A stretch of 64,000 nucleotides of DNA, from assembly GCF_030067705.1 (NCBI RefSeq), contig NZ_JASJEX010000002.1, positions 539,502 to 603,501 on the forward strand, read 5' to 3'. This document shows, in pieces, positions 41,091 through 49,095 of the stretch. The notes beneath the pieces are model-generated. The model saw nothing but the letters and a program-made list of their open reading frames with translations, had not been told where the DNA came from and made no database searches. The translations under genes and the position numbers were made by a program. Origin of the DNA: Kribbibacterium absianum. Its GTDB lineage: Bacteria > Actinomycetota > Coriobacteriia > Coriobacteriales > Atopobiaceae. Each line of letters starts with the position of its first letter. Position 1 is the first letter of the stretch.

Positions 41091-42310
41091 TGGCGAGCAT
41101 GGTGCCGACGCTCTACTGGTTCGACCGCTGGGACGAGCGCATCGGGCTTCTTCGCGTTGTCGGCGAGCTCGTGCACACCGAGGAGCTCAACGGCGAGGAC
41201 ACGCTCGAGTTCTGCAGCTACGAGGTGCCTGCCAAGGGCGACCGGCTTCTGTGGCTCGACGGCGAGACCTGGCGCGAGCACGTGGTCGTGAGGACCGAGG
41301 AGCCTCTGGAGGGGCTCTGTTCCGTCTACGCCGAGTCATCCCTCTGCGAGATGCTCGACGACTTCATCGAGGAGGCCCAGCTGGTTTCCCGCACGGCGCG
41401 GCAGGCGCTGACGGCTGTGCTCGCACCGACGAGATGGTCGATCGCGTACTGCGCATCCCTCGGCACCGCCGGGGCGCTCATCTACCACCAGAACGCACTC
41501 TGGGCGCTCCGGCGCGTCGCCGAGGTTTGGGGCGGCGAGGTGACACCGGTCATCACAGTTGCGAACGGTCGCGTGGCCGCGCGCTCAATCCGCCTGGACG
41601 AGGAGCGCGGCGAATGGCGTGGCCTTCGATTCACCTACGGCAAGAACATGGCCGGGTGCACGCGCACGGTTCTCGAGCAGGACGTGTACACGGCGCTCTA
41701 CGGCTTCGGGGCGGGCCTGCCCTTCACCGACGAGGACGGCAACTACAAGGCCGGCTACCGGCGCAAGCTTACCTTCGGGGACATCAACGGCGGGCTGAAC
41801 TACGTGGCCGACGAGAACGCCAAGCTGGTCTGGGGCCGCTGGAACGCCGACCGCACCGCCAGGGTGCATTCCTTTGGGCAGGTGACCTTCTCCGACGTGA
41901 CCGAGCCCGAGCGGCTGATCGTGCTGACGCGGCGGGCCCTCGCGGAGGCGACGCAGCCCAAGGTGAGCTACGAGATCGACGTGGCGGCGCTCGACGGCGA
42001 CGACGCCGAGCTAGGAGACACCGTGGCCGTGATCGACACGTCGCGTGACCCAGAATGGCGTCTGACGGCACGGATCGTGCGGCGCGTGCGCACGTTCGGC
42101 GAGACGGTGGTTGCCCGCGTGACCGTGGGCACCGTCCAGAAGGCCGACTACGAGCAGGTGAGCGCATTGGCGGCCGACGTGGCCACGCTGCAGAACGACG
42201 TTGTCGGCATCGACGGCAACCTGACGAGCGCGGCTTCAACCGAGCGCGTGACCGAGACCGTCACCGAGGCGATCGACGACCTGGACGAGCTCGCGGACCT
42301 GGACTTCTAA
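41090..42310 (+). CDS. Tail-associated (Tal/gp37-like) protein
   Basis: 406 residues. The N-terminal YWFDRWDERIGLLRVVGELV and VVRTEEPLEGLCSVYAESSL fit the hub domain of siphophage tail proteins that contact the cell; the C-terminal tail is helical (VTETVTEAIDDLDELADLDF). The ATG at 41090 overlaps the previous stop; a GTG at 41081 is a second option. No peptidase domain is visible, so this is the short form without a lysin module. Confidence 0.7.
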   Translation: MASMVPTLYWFDRWDERIGLLRVVGELVHTEELNGEDTLEFCSYEVPAKGDRLLWLDGETWREHVVVRTEEPLEGLCSVYAESSLCEMLDDFIEEAQLVSRTARQALTAVLAPTRWSIAYCASLGTAGALIYHQNALWALRRVAEVWGGEVTPVITVANGRVAARSIRLDEERGEWRGLRFTYGKNMAGCTRTVLEQDVYTALYGFGAGLPFTDEDGNYKAGYRRKLTFGDINGGLNYVADENAKLVWGRWNADRTARVHSFGQVTFSDVTEPERLIVLTRRALAEATQPKVSYEIDVAALDGDDAELGDTVAVIDTSRDPEWRLTARIVRRVRTFGETVVARVTVGTVQKADYEQVSALAADVATLQNDVVGIDGNLTSAASTERVTETVTEAIDDLDELADLDF

Positions 42311-42533
42311 TACCTTATGCCCTGCATTACTGATTGAGCGGCCCCGGCCGCGGTGCGCTGGAGCCAACCTGCCCTGCGAGCCTGCAGGCACGTGAGCGCG
42401 AAGCGCACCGCGGACGAGGCCGGACGTTGCGCGGCATTGGCATGCCGGCACGTGGGAGCTGCCGCGCAACGCTCGGACGGGTTGTGACAAGAGCTGATGA
42501 TTTCCCCAGTTGGATTATGAAATTGGAGGCGCC
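42311..42533 (+). other. Structured intergenic segment with two strong stems
   Basis: A 223-bp gap inside the tail gene cluster. CCGCGGTGCGCT (42348-42359) pairs perfectly with AGCGCACCGCGG (42402-42413), and GTTGCGCGGCA (42426-42436) pairs with TGCCGCGCAAC (42460-42470). No open frame fits. The structures could be an RNA element or a pair of terminators. Confidence 0.7.
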
Positions 42534-44108
42534 ATGCTCGAGGGATACGGACTTCACACGTTGATATGGGACTCGGCGGACGAGCGCCTGGGCGACTTCC
42601 TGGTGGCGTCTCCCGCCGATGCGACGGGACGCGGGCTCGAGCTCCACGTGCGCCAGGGAGGCGCGGCAGCCGACCTGACCGGCGCGGAGGTCTACTTCCT
42701 GTGGCGCCACAAGGCGACCGGCAGGCGCGGATGCGAGCCCATGGAGGAAATCGACGAGTCCCTGGGCCAGTACGTCGTCTACTACCCGGCCGCAATGCAG
42801 GAGACCGAGGGCGCGGTCGACGCTCAGTGCATGGTGAGCTGGGACGACAAGTCGATCTCCACTAGGGCGTTCACGATCCGTGTTGAGCCCGTCATCATCG
42901 GCGGCACCGAGAGCGAGGACGGCTTCACCCTGTTCGTGGAGACCATCAAGCGCTACGAGGGCGCGATCGAGATCACCACCGAGGCGGCCGACGCTGCCAA
43001 CGAGGCGGCCGAGGCCGCCGAGGATGCAGCTGATAGCGCGAGCGCTGTTGCGGCCGCCATCCAGGAGGCGGCGCAGCGTGGCGACTACGACGGCTCGGAC
43101 GGTTTCAGCCCGACGGCCACCGTCACGCAGACCGAGGGCGGCTGCACCATCACGATCACCGACAAGAACGGCACCACCACGGCAGACGTGGCCAAGGGCG
43201 TGAAGGGCGACAAGGGTGACACCGGAGAGACCGTTCCCCAGGGACCGAAGGGCGACACGGGCGAGCAGGGGCCACGGGGCATCCAGGGCCTCACCGGGCC
43301 GAAAGGCGACAAGGGCGACACGGGAGACACAGGTGCGACTGGACCGCAGGGGCCCAAGGGCGACACTGGAGAGCAGGGGCCGCAGGGAATCCAGGGCTTG
43401 ACTGGCGCCACGGGACCGCAAGGGCCGAAGGGTGACACTGGCGACACCGGCGCGACCGGCGCGACCGGACCGCAGGGTCCCCAGGGTGAGAAGGGCGACA
43501 CCGGCGACACTGGCCCGCAGGGACCGAAGGGAGACACCGGCAACACGGGACCGCAGGGTGCGACGGGGCCTGCCGGCGCCGACGGCACCCCCTGCACGCA
43601 CTCGTGGAACGGCTCGGTGCTGACCGTGACGAGCGCGTCGGGCACGAGCTCGGCCGATCTTCGCGGGCCGCAGGGCATCCAGGGGATCCAGGGCGAGACC
43701 GGTCCCCAGGGCGAGACGGGACCGCAGGGCGAGGCCGGCGCGACCGGTGCAACGGGACCGCAGGGACCCAAGGGCGAGACGGGCGACGAGGGCGCTGACG
43801 CGACCATTACCGGCGCCTCGGCCACCGTCGACTCTTCTACCGGCACACCCTCCGTGAACGTCACGCTCGGCGGCACGGCATCTGCCAGGACGTTCGCATT
43901 CGCCTTCCACAACCTCAAGGGCGAGACGGGGGCCACGGGACCGCAGGGTCCGCAGGGGCCGGCGGGAACGACGCCCACCATCAACGCGCAGAGCCCGCTC
44001 TCGTACTCGGGAGGAACGCTCTCGATCGACCTGACGAGCTACGCAACCAAGCAGTACGTGGACGATGCTATCGCGGCGCTGGCGAACCTCGAGGAAGAGG
44101 AGTTTTAG
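42534..44108 (+). CDS. Baseplate/fibre protein with collagen-like repeats
   Basis: 524 residues. The N-terminal domain (about 1-125: [37 protein letters not shown]) resembles BppU upper-baseplate domains. A coiled Ala/Glu segment (about 145-180) follows, then long Gly-X-Y collagen-like tracts (about 220-350 and 382-430, plus a short tract near 465-485; units such as [14 protein letters not shown]) interrupted by beta domains, and a helical end. Such proteins trimerise into a flexible receptor-binding fibre. The ATG at 42534 follows TTGGAGGCG. Confidence 0.8.
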   Translation: MLEGYGLHTLIWDSADERLGDFLVASPADATGRGLELHVRQGGAAADLTGAEVYFLWRHKATGRRGCEPMEEIDESLGQYVVYYPAAMQETEGAVDAQCMVSWDDKSISTRAFTIRVEPVIIGGTESEDGFTLFVETIKRYEGAIEITTEAADAANEAAEAAEDAADSASAVAAAIQEAAQRGDYDGSDGFSPTATVTQTEGGCTITITDKNGTTTADVAKGVKGDKGDTGETVPQGPKGDTGEQGPRGIQGLTGPKGDKGDTGDTGATGPQGPKGDTGEQGPQGIQGLTGATGPQGPKGDTGDTGATGATGPQGPQGEKGDTGDTGPQGPKGDTGNTGPQGATGPAGADGTPCTHSWNGSVLTVTSASGTSSADLRGPQGIQGIQGETGPQGETGPQGEAGATGATGPQGPKGETGDEGADATITGASATVDSSTGTPSVNVTLGGTASARTFAFAFHNLKGETGATGPQGPQGPAGTTPTINAQSPLSYSGGTLSIDLTSYATKQYVDDAIAALANLEEEEF

Positions 44109-44111
44109 GCC

Positions 44112-45503
44112 ATGGCAGTTGGAACCGTATCGACATCCATTCTCACAGACATAGCCAACGCGATCCGCTACAAGGCCGGCGTGGCCACGCTGTACAAGCC
44201 GCGCGAGATGGCCGCCGCAGTGTCGGCGCTCGACGGCACCGACGCCGGCGACTACCAGGAGCAGCCTTACATGGCGCTAGAGTCCGGCGTGCTGCCCGAG
44301 TCGGTGTTCTCGGACATCGCTGCCGCCATTCGCGGGCAGAACGGGCTCTCAACTCGGTATCAGCCGGGAGACATGGCTGCTGCCATCTTAGCGCTCGAAT
44401 GGGACGTGGGCTTGAAGCCGCGTGCCGTTCTCACCTCGCTCGGCACCCTGGAGTTCAACTACGTGGACGGGCGACACTGCTACTCCGGCGGCGTTCCCGT
44501 CAACGCCTGGGAGATCGACCCAGCTGGATACTCGTCGGCAGCGGCCAGGCCTTATGACTCGATCAAGCTGCAGGTGAAGAAGGTCGTGATCCATACCTCC
44601 TGGCCTCAGGTCGGCATGAGGAAGGCGGACTACCTGTTCAACGCTTTCCAGAGCATGACCGAGGTCTCCGGATTCGAAAACATGAGCGGCATCACGAGCG
44701 CGGCGCAGATGTTCAGCAGCTGCTCCTCGCTCGAGACGATCTACGCGACCTCGTTCAGCAACACGGGGCTCTCTGGCTCGCTCATGTTCAACGGGTGCTA
44801 CAAGCTCGTGGGAGGCGCGGACGGCTTCGTGCCCTCCAGCACGAGCGGAGCGAGCGTGTGCAAGATCGGGACCGGCGGCGTGCTCACCGACCCGAACGCC
44901 GATGCGCGCACGTGGTTCTGGGCGCACTTCTACGACGACGGCGAGGCGGTGCTGACTGCGAGCTCGTCTCCGGATCCGACGCGCACGCTCCGTGCCTCCG
45001 GACGCATCTGCGCGATCGGCAAGTACGTGGGCCTCGGCTTCACTCCCTGGACGGGCACGACGGGCCCGACCCACCGTCAGCACCTGACGAGCGTGACGTT
45101 CGCGGCCGACATGGCCACGTTCTCGTACCTGAACCTGATCTACCTGTTCTACACCTGCACGAACCTCGCGAGCGTTTCGGGCCTGGGAAACCTGCGCGGC
45201 GTGCGGTCGATGCGCTACACGTTCAGCTCGTGCGCGTTCACGACGATCGACTTCCGTGGCTTCGATCCATCGCACCTGACGGACCTGTTCTACACGTTCT
45301 CGGGGTGCTCGCACCTCACGACCATCTACGCGGACTCGACGTGGGCGCTGCCTTCGAGCGGGATCTCGGGCTCGCAGTGCTTCTACTCGTGCTCCACGTC
45401 GCTCGTGGGCGGAAACGGCACTGTATGGGCAAGCAACAAAACGGGATACACGTACTTCCGCATCGACACGGCGAGCACGCCAGGGTATATCACCGCAGCC
45501 TAA
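44112..45503 (+). CDS. BspA-like receptor-binding fibre protein
   Basis: 463 residues. Two N-terminal repeats (ILTDIANAIRYKAGV ... MAAAVSAL and VFSDIAAAIRGQNGL ... MAAAILAL) are a known phage tail motif. The rest consists of BspA-type leucine-rich repeats with Cys-rich turns (FSSCSSLETIYATSF, FYTCTNLASVSGLGNL, FSSCAFTTIDFRGF, FSGCSHLTTIYADS). BspA repeats are common in host surface proteins, so this may bind or mimic a host surface ligand. It starts 3 bp after the fibre gene. Confidence 0.78.
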   Translation: MAVGTVSTSILTDIANAIRYKAGVATLYKPREMAAAVSALDGTDAGDYQEQPYMALESGVLPESVFSDIAAAIRGQNGLSTRYQPGDMAAAILALEWDVGLKPRAVLTSLGTLEFNYVDGRHCYSGGVPVNAWEIDPAGYSSAAARPYDSIKLQVKKVVIHTSWPQVGMRKADYLFNAFQSMTEVSGFENMSGITSAAQMFSSCSSLETIYATSFSNTGLSGSLMFNGCYKLVGGADGFVPSSTSGASVCKIGTGGVLTDPNADARTWFWAHFYDDGEAVLTASSSPDPTRTLRASGRICAIGKYVGLGFTPWTGTTGPTHRQHLTSVTFAADMATFSYLNLIYLFYTCTNLASVSGLGNLRGVRSMRYTFSSCAFTTIDFRGFDPSHLTDLFYTFSGCSHLTTIYADSTWALPSSGISGSQCFYSCSTSLVGGNGTVWASNKTGYTYFRIDTASTPGYITAA

Positions 45504-45535
45504 TAACCGTGCTTACGGTTGTTCCAGCAAATAAC

Positions 45536-46078
45536 CTACTTCTCCTGAGCAGCTTTACCCGTTTCCTCGTCCACGCTTATGCCAAATGAAGACATGGGCT
45601 CGTTGAATTCGTCAGATAGAGATAGCTCGTATTTCGATACGTTGCTCCGATACTCGTAGAGCACCACATAGCTATCGCTCGCGCCCTTCTTTAGTTTTTC
45701 AGATCCGGTTTCTAATCCAGAAGAAAGCTTACACTCATGTCCGGCATCGTCATAAACAGTCATGTTTTGGGCCAATGCGGGAGTAGCGCCGTCCTTCAGA
45801 GATGTCCACTGAACAGTAACACTAAGAAGATTCCTCGACCTTTCGATGGAAGTGATCTTATAGGTTACATCCTTAAAGTTGGGAGTATCGGGAGTGAAGT
45901 CTGTATTAAGCCCGAACTCCCCATATAGTTTTCCGTATTTTGTTGTTGCGGTAGGAGTATCCATGCCACCGTTTGAATAACTTCCCGTTGTTCCTGAGCA
46001 CCCAGCCAATCCCACTAGTATTGCTAGCGTAAGCACGGCGGAAAACAAATGAACCCTAGCAGCCACTTTGCTTTTCAT
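45536..46078 (-). CDS. Lipoprotein moron
   Basis: 180 residues on the opposite strand to the phage structural genes. A lipoprotein signal peptide (HLFSAVLTLAILVGLAGC, lipobox LAGC) is followed by a Ser/Gly/Thr linker and an immunoglobulin-like beta domain (FKDVTYKITSIERSRNLLSV, SDSYVVLYEYRSN) similar to DUF5067. Its sequence is visibly more AT-rich than its neighbours. Orientation and location are typical of a lysogenic-conversion gene expressed from its own promoter, possibly blocking superinfection (inference). Confidence 0.75.
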   Translation of the reverse strand: MKSKVAARVHLFSAVLTLAILVGLAGCSGTTGSYSNGGMDTPTATTKYGKLYGEFGLNTDFTPDTPNFKDVTYKITSIERSRNLLSVTVQWTSLKDGATPALAQNMTVYDDAGHECKLSSGLETGSEKLKKGASDSYVVLYEYRSNVSKYELSLSDEFNEPMSSFGISVDEETGKAAQEK

Positions 46079-46249
46079 AACGAATCTCCTTCCGCAAAGG
46101 GACGGTAACAGACAATGAAAGGTTCAATTATTCGGTGATTATTTAGGATCGGTTCTTTTAACTATTGCATTCCGAACCAGTGGTATCAAGAAACAGCAAT
46201 CAATAACCTTGCCAAGCGTAAACAAATTGACCTTGTGACGTCATTAGAC

Positions 46250-46295
46250 ACTGCCTCCCGAGGACGAAAAGTCGATCTCGGGAGGCAGTTCTTTT
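46250..46295 (+). promoter_or_regulatory. Terminator-like hairpin that sequesters a Shine-Dalgarno
   Basis: ACTGCCTCCCGAG (46250-46262) pairs perfectly with CTCGGGAGGCAGT (46277-46289), followed by TCTTTT and the ATG at 46296. The only plausible ribosome binding site, GGGAGG, is inside the 3' arm. The hairpin may serve both as terminator and as translational switch for the lysis genes. Confidence 0.7.
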
Positions 46296-46514
46296 ATGGA
46301 GTCAATCATCGTGGCGTGCATTACCGGTGTCGTGACGCTGATTGGGGTGATCCTTTCCAACTCTAAGAGCAGAGCCGTCATGGAGGTCAAGCTCGACGCC
46401 CTCACGGAGAAGGTCGAGAAGCACAACCAGGTCCTGGAGCGCACCTACGTGCTCGAACAGGAGATGGCTGTCGCGAAGCACGACATCGAGTCCTTGAAGG
46501 GAAAGGTGGGCTGA
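46296..46514 (+). CDS. Haemolysin XhlA-like lysis-accessory protein
   Basis: 72 residues: an N-terminal membrane helix (SIIVACITGVVTLIGVILS) and a coiled-coil rest (MEVKLDALTEKVEKHNQVLE, EMAVAKHDIESLKGKVG). The layout resembles XhlA-type phage proteins, although the membrane helix is N-terminal here. It lies directly before the holin gene. Its start codon is embedded at the foot of the hairpin described above. Confidence 0.65.
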   Translation: MESIIVACITGVVTLIGVILSNSKSRAVMEVKLDALTEKVEKHNQVLERTYVLEQEMAVAKHDIESLKGKVG

Positions 46515-46515
46515 C

Positions 46516-46758
46516 ATGAACGAGTTTCTGGCAAGCAACGAGTGGTACTGGCGCCTGGCGCGCACGATCGTGCAGGGAGTCTTGGGCGTGGTCATCGCCA
46601 ACATCGACCTGATCATGGGCTGGTGCGTTCTGGACCCGAGCGTGAGGGGCCTGGTGGTGGCGCTCGTGATGGCGGTCCTCTCGCCGATCATGGCCGCTCT
46701 CGGCGGGGGCGACGAGGACATCGTCATCCCGAAGGGCGGTGCCAACCGTGGGGCTTAA
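46516..46758 (+). CDS. Holin-like protein
   Basis: 80 residues with two membrane helices (IVQGVLGVVIANIDLIMGWC, GLVVALVMAVLSPIMAALGG), a charged N-terminus and a short polar tail. Size, topology and placement directly before the endolysin fit a holin that times lysis. It starts 1 bp after the previous stop and overlaps the endolysin start by about 11 bp. Confidence 0.72.
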   Translation: MNEFLASNEWYWRLARTIVQGVLGVVIANIDLIMGWCVLDPSVRGLVVALVMAVLSPIMAALGGGDEDIVIPKGGANRGA

Positions 46759-48385
46759 CGGCATCGACATCTCATCCTGGCAGGACGACCTTGTCGTCTC
46801 CAACATGGGCACCTGCGACTTCGTCATCGTGAAGGCGACCGGCGGCGCGGGCTACTCCAACGAGTGCTTCCGCCGGCACGCCGACGAGACGCTGGCGGCC
46901 GGCAAGCTGCTCGGCTGCTACCACTACGCGCGTGACCGGGGCTACGAGGGATCTGCCGAGGCGGAGGCAGACCACTTCATCGACGCGTTCAGGCCCTACA
47001 TCGGCAAGGCGATTCCGTTCCTGGACTGGGAGGCCGACGCGATTGACCTGGGGCCGTCCTGGGCAAAGAGGTGGCTTGACCGCGTGAAGGCCAAGACCGG
47101 CGTCACGCCTGGCATTTACACGAGCAAGAGCGTGCTCTTCTCGTTCGACTGGTCCGGCGTGGCCAAGGCGTACCCGCTTTGGGTGGCGCAGTACCCCAAC
47201 TACGAGGACACGGGCTTCGTAAGCGAGCCCTGGACCGACGGCTGGGACTTCGGCGCCTGGGACTCGCCGCTCATCTTCCAGTACACGGGAACCGGGCGGA
47301 TCCCCGGTTACGGCGGGCACCTGGACCTCGACCTCTTCTACGGCACGCACGACGACTGGCGGAGGCTCTGCGCGGTGGCCGGCGCCTTCGCTGGCACGAA
47401 GGAGGCGGATACCGTGACGATCTCAAGAGCGAACGTGGCGGCACAAATCATGGAGCACCTCTGCTCCTGCCCTGAGCACGGATACTCACAACCTGGGCGT
47501 CACGGCACCTCCGGACACTGCAGCGTGAATACCGACGCCGGCACCATCAAGGTGACCAAGGGTGACCGCGACTGCTCGTCCGCTGTGTGCGAGGCATGGG
47601 AGCTGGCGCTTGCGGGCTCTCCCTACGACGGGTTGATCACGCGCTACAACTGGACCGGCGGCATGCGCGAGATGTTCGTGGGCTCGGGGCTCTTCTCATG
47701 GGAGCCGATGTCGTTCAACGCGTCTCGCGGCGACATCTACCTCGACGAGGAGAACCACACGGCCATGTGCATCCGCAACGACGGCGCGGCCGACCTCTTG
47801 GGAGAGTTCAGCATCTCTGAGACCGGCGGCATCGATGGCGAGGCCGGCGACCAGACCGGGCGCGAGAGCTGGGTCCACGACTACTACTCCGGCAGTTGGG
47901 ACGGCGTGCTCCACTACAACGGCAAGGCTGACAAGGGCGGCGCGCCGGGTGGTTCCGGCTCTGGTGCGCCCTCCGGCGACGTGTCAGAGCTTGCGGAGAG
48001 GGTCATCGCCGGCGAGTTCGGCAATGGCGATGCAAGGCGCGCGGCGTTGGGTGACCGCTACGACGAAGTCCAGGCGGAGGTGAACCGAATCCTGCTTGGC
48101 GGCGGCTCTGGCATCGATGTCGACGCCATGGCCAGGCGCGTGATCGCCGGCGAGTTCGGCAACGGCGACGAACGCAAGCGGCGCCTGGGCTCCAACTACG
48201 ACGCGGTGCAACGGCGCGTGAACGAGATTCTTCTCGGCTCGGGCTCGAGCTCGACCTCCATGGACGTCGACGCGATGGCTCGGGCCGTGATCCGCGGCGA
48301 CTACGGCAACGGCGACGAGCGCAGGCGTCGTCTCGGCTCCTACTACTCGATCGTGCAGGCGCGCGTGAACGAGATGCTGTCATGA
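46748..48385 (+). CDS. Endolysin: GH25, NlpC/P60-like and three CW_7 repeats
   Basis: 545 residues. An N-terminal GH25 muramidase (about 1-205) has GIDISSWQ and catalytic FLDWEAD. A cysteine-peptidase-like domain (about 225-385) carries DRDCSSAVCEAW, matching the NlpC/P60-like phage amidase pattern, with candidate His in ENHTAMCI. Three C-terminal CW_7 (Cpl-7) wall-binding repeats follow, each ending ...VNRIL/VNEIL/VNEML and containing GEFGNGDARR-type motifs. Dual catalytic specificity should cut both glycan and peptide. The GTG at 46748 is best spaced from AAGGG; a GTG at 46739 is an alternative. Confidence 0.88.
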   Translation: MGLNGIDISSWQDDLVVSNMGTCDFVIVKATGGAGYSNECFRRHADETLAAGKLLGCYHYARDRGYEGSAEAEADHFIDAFRPYIGKAIPFLDWEADAIDLGPSWAKRWLDRVKAKTGVTPGIYTSKSVLFSFDWSGVAKAYPLWVAQYPNYEDTGFVSEPWTDGWDFGAWDSPLIFQYTGTGRIPGYGGHLDLDLFYGTHDDWRRLCAVAGAFAGTKEADTVTISRANVAAQIMEHLCSCPEHGYSQPGRHGTSGHCSVNTDAGTIKVTKGDRDCSSAVCEAWELALAGSPYDGLITRYNWTGGMREMFVGSGLFSWEPMSFNASRGDIYLDEENHTAMCIRNDGAADLLGEFSISETGGIDGEAGDQTGRESWVHDYYSGSWDGVLHYNGKADKGGAPGGSGSGAPSGDVSELAERVIAGEFGNGDARRAALGDRYDEVQAEVNRILLGGGSGIDVDAMARRVIAGEFGNGDERKRRLGSNYDAVQRRVNEILLGSGSSSTSMDVDAMARAVIRGDYGNGDERRRRLGSYYSIVQARVNEMLS

Positions 48386-48528
48386 GGCGCAGGCTCGCCT
48401 TCATCGCGGACCAGGTGGGCTGGCTCCTGGGGGATGTCGCGTGCTTCCTGCTGCTGATCCTGTTCCTGCCGCTGGTCCCCGTGTTCAAGATGTTCGAGGG
48501 CATCCGCGACCGCCATGAGGACGAATGA
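48382..48528 (+). CDS. Small membrane protein after the endolysin
   Basis: 48 codons starting MRRRLAFIADQVGWLLGDV, with one clear membrane helix (CFLLLILFLPLVPVFKMF) and an acidic end. The ATG overlaps the endolysin stop (ATGA). It could be a second holin or a spanin-like helper, but size and overlap are the only evidence. Confidence 0.55.
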   Translation: MRRRLAFIADQVGWLLGDVACFLLLILFLPLVPVFKMFEGIRDRHEDE

Positions 48529-48533
48529 GAAGC

Positions 48534-48568
48534 GGAGAGCCGCCCGTCGCAGTGACGAGCGGCTCTCC
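48534..48568 (+). terminator. Terminator at the end of the phage operon
   Basis: GGAGAGCCGC (48534-48543) pairs with GCGGCTCTCC (48559-48568), with an inner GTC/GAC pair. It follows the last plus-strand gene of the element. Confidence 0.75.
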
Positions 48569-48589
48569 GTGTACCTATGTGGACCTGAA

Positions 48590-48901
48590 CTAGCTCAGGG
48601 GCTCGAGCTCGCGGTAGAGCGGGTCGCCCTCACCAACCAACACGTCCCACCACCACTGGGGCGACTCGACTCCGGATGCGCAGAGCATGTCCAGAAGCTT
48701 GGCCCTCGCATCCGGGGGCAGCTGCTCGAAGTCCTCGCGCATGGCGTCGAGCACTGCCTTGCTCGTGCTCATCATGTCATTGCAGATCTCCTTCTTTTCC
48801 TCGAGCGTGTAGCTCTCGGGCGAGTAGCAACAGAGGTCTGCTCGGAAGTACGCCATGTCCTCGGCCTGGGTGAGTACGGTCATCTTCTCTTCGTTAATCA
48901 T
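48590..48901 (-). CDS. Uncharacterised protein at the element's right end
   Basis: 103 residues, helical and acidic (MTVLTQAEDMAYFRADLC, SPESYTLEEKKEICNDMM, DARAKLLDMLCASGV), ending with a WWWDVLVGEGDP segment. GAGAGGAG lies before the ATG at 48901. Opposite orientation next to attR is typical of a moron or regulatory gene. No family recognised. Confidence 0.55.
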   Translation of the reverse strand: MINEEKMTVLTQAEDMAYFRADLCCYSPESYTLEEKKEICNDMMSTSKAVLDAMREDFEQLPPDARAKLLDMLCASGVESPQWWWDVLVGEGDPLYRELEPLS

Positions 48902-49001
48902 CTTTCTAATCTCCTCTCAGTGCCCGCGTCGTGAATGGTGGCGCTGGGGTGGTACGAATTCCGGTACGAATAATCCCGAAAGGAGTGCTTTCTTTCAGAG
49001 C

Positions 49002-49036
49002 GAAGTGGTGTGCCGATTTCTCGAACACACCACTTC
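49002..49036. terminator. 11-bp inverted repeat near attR
   Basis: GAAGTGGTGTG (49002-49012) pairs with CACACCACTTC (49026-49036). It lies between the last element gene and guaA, which converge from opposite sides of the junction; it may terminate guaA transcription or be part of the attachment region. Confidence 0.5.
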
Positions 49037-49095
49037 TGACCTGCGGTTTCGTTATGTTTCGGGTTGGAGTGTGGAATAGTGCTTTGTGCGAAATT

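Noticed and set aside
43085..43984. Minus-strand Pro/Val-rich open frame
   Set aside because: This is the antisense of the collagen-like Gly-X-Y tract, which naturally gives a Pro-rich frame.
42311..45503. Diversity-generating retroelement at the tail fibre genes
   Set aside because: No reverse transcriptase gene or template/variable repeat pair was seen; the repeats are collagen-like and BspA-like.
37582..48385. Tailocin (capsid-free tail particle)
   Set aside because: A scaffold and a major capsid gene are present, while the tail tube and tape measure that a tailocin needs are absent.
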